Assembly (NCBI RefSeq): GCF_036014195.1
Contig: NZ_CP107918.1
Location: 4,588,001 to 4,652,000 of the forward strand
Reading direction: 5' to 3'
Length of the DNA stretch: 64,000 nucleotides
Origin: Streptomyces sp. NBC_00442
Lineage (GTDB): Bacteria; Actinomycetota; Actinomycetes; Streptomycetales; Streptomycetaceae
This document shows positions 62,186-64,000 of the stretch, piece by piece. Each line of letters begins with the position of its first letter. The stretch's first letter is position 1. The notes below the pieces were generated by a model. It worked only from the letters and a program-made list of their open reading frames with translations, was not told where the DNA came from and ran no database searches. The position numbers and the translations under genes are program-made.

Positions 62186-63387
62186 GTGCCATGACCAAAG
62201 CCACGACGCATCTCGACGAAGCCCGCGCCCTGCTCGCCCGCCACCCCGTGGTCGACGGCCACAACGACCTGCCCTGGGCGCTGCGCGCGAAGGTCCGCTA
62301 CGACCTGGACCGCTGCGACATCGCGACCGACCTGACCGGCCGCACCCACACCGACATCCCCCGGCTGCGGTCGGGCGGCGTCGGCGCGCAGTTCTGGTCC
62401 GTGTACGTACGCACCGACTTGGCCGGCGACGAGGCGGTCAGCGCGACCCTGGAACAGATCGACTGCGTCGACCAGATGCTCGCGCGCTATCCGTGCGACC
62501 TGGCGCCCGCGCTCACCGCCGACGACATGGAGGCGGCGCGCGCCGAGGGTCGCATCGCCTCCCTGAAGGGCGCCGAGGGCGGCCACTCGATCAACGAATC
62601 CCTGGCCACGCTACGGGCGTTGTACGCGCTCGGCGTGCGCTACATGACGCTCACCCACAACGACAACCTGGCGTGGGCGGACTCGGCGACGGACGTGCCG
62701 AACGTGGGCGGGCTCTCGCCGTTCGGCCATGCGGTGGTCCGCGAGATGAACCGCATCGGCATGCTGGTCGACCTCTCGCACGTGGCGGCGACGACGATGC
62801 GCGACGCGCTGTCGACGTCCGTCGCGCCCGTGATCTTCTCCCACTCCTCCGCGCGGGCGATCTGCGACCACCCGCGCAACGTCCCCGACGACGTGCTGGC
62901 GCAGCTGCCCGCCAACGGGGGAGTGGCCATGGCCACCTTCGTCCCGAAGTTCATCCTGCCGGCGGCGGTGGCGTGGACGCAGGCGGCGGACGAGAACCTG
63001 CGGGCGCACGGGCTGCACCACCTCGACACGTCGCCGGAGGCGATGAAGCTCCACGAGGCGTTCGAGGCGGCGAATCCGCGGCCGGTCGCGACGGCGGCGA
63101 CGGTCGCGGACCACCTCGACCACATGCGGGAGGTCGCGGGCGTCGACCACATCGGCATCGGCGGCGACTTCGACGGCACGGCCTTCACCCCGTCCGGCCT
63201 CGACGACGTATCCGGCTACCCGAACCTGGTGGCCGAGCTGCTCTCCCGGGGCTGGTCCTCCGCGGACCTGGCGAAGCTGACGTGGTCGAACGCGGTGCGG
63301 GTGCTGCGGGACGCGGAATCGGTATCGAGGGAGCTCCGCCCCCTGCGGGGTCCGTCGAACGCGACGCGGGCGTCCCTGGACGCGTAG
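62182..63387 (+). CDS. membrane dipeptidase (peptidase family M19)
   Basis: A 401-residue zinc dipeptidase-type protein. The metal sites are [12 protein letters not shown] (His and Asp), [10 protein letters not shown] (Glu), LSHVAATTM and [14 protein letters not shown] (two His), and a C-terminal GIGGDFDG block. It should cleave dipeptides, possibly D-amino acid-containing ones; despite the family name no membrane segment or signal peptide is present. GTG 62182 overlaps the purE stop; ATG 62191 is the alternative start. A second family member begins at 63748. Confidence 0.93.
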   Translation: MSAMTKATTHLDEARALLARHPVVDGHNDLPWALRAKVRYDLDRCDIATDLTGRTHTDIPRLRSGGVGAQFWSVYVRTDLAGDEAVSATLEQIDCVDQMLARYPCDLAPALTADDMEAARAEGRIASLKGAEGGHSINESLATLRALYALGVRYMTLTHNDNLAWADSATDVPNVGGLSPFGHAVVREMNRIGMLVDLSHVAATTMRDALSTSVAPVIFSHSSARAICDHPRNVPDDVLAQLPANGGVAMATFVPKFILPAAVAWTQAADENLRAHGLHHLDTSPEAMKLHEAFEAANPRPVATAATVADHLDHMREVAGVDHIGIGGDFDGTAFTPSGLDDVSGYPNLVAELLSRGWSSADLAKLTWSNAVRVLRDAESVSRELRPLRGPSNATRASLDA

Positions 63388-63640
63388 CCCCGCGGGGCGC
63401 GGCGAGCTGTTATGCGCAGTTCCCCGCGCCCCTAAAACCCGCTTTCGTGTGCGGGCCGTGCCCGCTTCTCGCGCAGTTCCCCGCGCCCCTCAGCCATCCG
63501 GTGCCGGGCAGCATGGGCACCCTCAGCCCGTCATGGGGGTCCCCCCTGGCCCCTAAGGCCTTGGGGGAGTTCGAGGACGAGCGCCCTTAAGGCGCGAACC
63601 GGGGTCTGGGGCGGAGCCCCAGGGGGCTGGGGGCCGCGGG
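63388..63640. repeat. intergenic repeat copy H
   Basis: CGCAGTTCCCCGCGCCCCT occurs twice (about 63416 and 63473) separated by TTCGTGTGCGGGCCGTGCCC. It is followed by GCCGGGCAGCATGGGCACCC, a GGGGGTCCCCCC / CCTAAGGCCTTGGGGGAG insert, CGAGGACGAGCGCCCTTAAGG and CTGGGGCGGAGCCCCAGG. Same order as copies A and D. Confidence 0.88.
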
Positions 63641-63747
63641 GTGCCTCGGGCGGGCGGGTCCCCCGAACGCTTCGTTCGTCGCGACCCCACCGGCGCCCCG
63701 TGAAACGGTGTCGATACTGCCGTCACCGCCGATACCGGGAGCCCGTC

Positions 63748-64000
63748 ATGGCAGATCTGCAGGACGACCCCCAGGACACCTCGGCGATCGGCGAGCTCGA
63801 TCAGCCGACCTCCACCCCGCCCGTCCCGATACCCGGACCGGAACCCGTACCGGACCACGACGAGGGTCTGGACCGAGCCCGTGCGCTGCTCGCCGCGCAC
63901 CCCGTGGCCGACGGGCACAACACCCTGGCGAAGGCACTCGCGCTGACCCCCTGGCACGACCTGGAGGTCGGCGAGAGCGCGCTCGACACGGACATCCCGC
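63748..64000 (+). CDS. second M19 dipeptidase homologue, 5' part only
   Basis: The frame is open to the right edge; 84 residues are visible. After a Pro/Asp-rich 40-residue leader (...STPPVPIPGPEPVPDHDEG) comes LDRARALLAAHPVADGHNTLAKALALTPWHDLE, clearly paralogous to the N-terminus of the previous gene. The metal-binding HND motif reads HNT, so the Asp ligand is changed. The enzyme may be inactive or use another residue. ATG 63748 has GGGAG 7 nt upstream. The rest is outside the window. Confidence 0.85.
   Translation, partial: MADLQDDPQDTSAIGELDQPTSTPPVPIPGPEPVPDHDEGLDRARALLAAHPVADGHNTLAKALALTPWHDLEVGESALDTDIP

Overview
The window is chromosomal DNA from a Streptomyces. Evidence: very high GC with G/C-ending codons, GTG starts and ATGA/GTGA gene overlaps, a bldA-type tRNA-Leu(UAA), paired Rpf/LysM secreted proteins beside eno, and a SigB-like sigma/STAS/ATPase module. 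The order eno-rpf, ndh, cfa, bldA, cbs, hut genes, sigma module, purK-purE matches what I recall of the S. coelicolor core chromosome. I saw no integrase, transposase, prophage or CRISPR. I found no in-frame TTA codon in any gene called here.

Layout. 1-9 kb: tail of a SurA-like protein, mazG, a P450, two Rpf-type muralytic proteins (the second behind a c-di-AMP riboswitch), eno, a DivIC/FtsL-like septum protein, DUF501 and a Ppx/GppA phosphatase. 9-17 kb: a YefM/RelE toxin-antitoxin pair, type II NADH dehydrogenase with a likely Rex operator, a CFA-like methyltransferase, a MacB/FtsX-type ABC exporter and bldA. 17-28 kb: a Bax-inhibitor-like protein, two secreted beta-1,3-glucanases behind a tandem LacI-type operator, small unknowns, a repeat-rich gap, a thiolase, an SGNH hydrolase and cystathionine beta-synthase. 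28-41 kb: an NCS1 transporter, an unusual aromatic-amino-acid-lyase homologue and an RpiR regulator, a fold-III PLP decarboxylase, then hutU, an M20 amidohydrolase, hutF and hutI for histidine breakdown. 41-49 kb: a surface-glycan-like set (CelD/FemAB-like transferase, GT2, polysaccharide deacetylase, large multi-pass protein, DegT-type aminotransferase). 49-56 kb: sigma factor, anti-anti-sigma and anti-sigma genes beside a four-gene operon of secreted/sortase-linked surface proteins. 56-64 kb: POT peptide transporter, two-component system, GtrA protein, purK-purE, a membrane dipeptidase and the start of a second, altered dipeptidase.

A family of short GC-rich intergenic repeats (two hairpin modules) occupies at least eight gaps. 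In one place it has become coding sequence: the M20 amidohydrolase carries about 100 extra N-terminal residues encoded by two repeat copies. Other points to check are the lyase whose MIO triad is not Ala-Ser-Gly, the four-gene surface operon, the possible HutG replacement, and the second dipeptidase with a changed metal-ligand motif.
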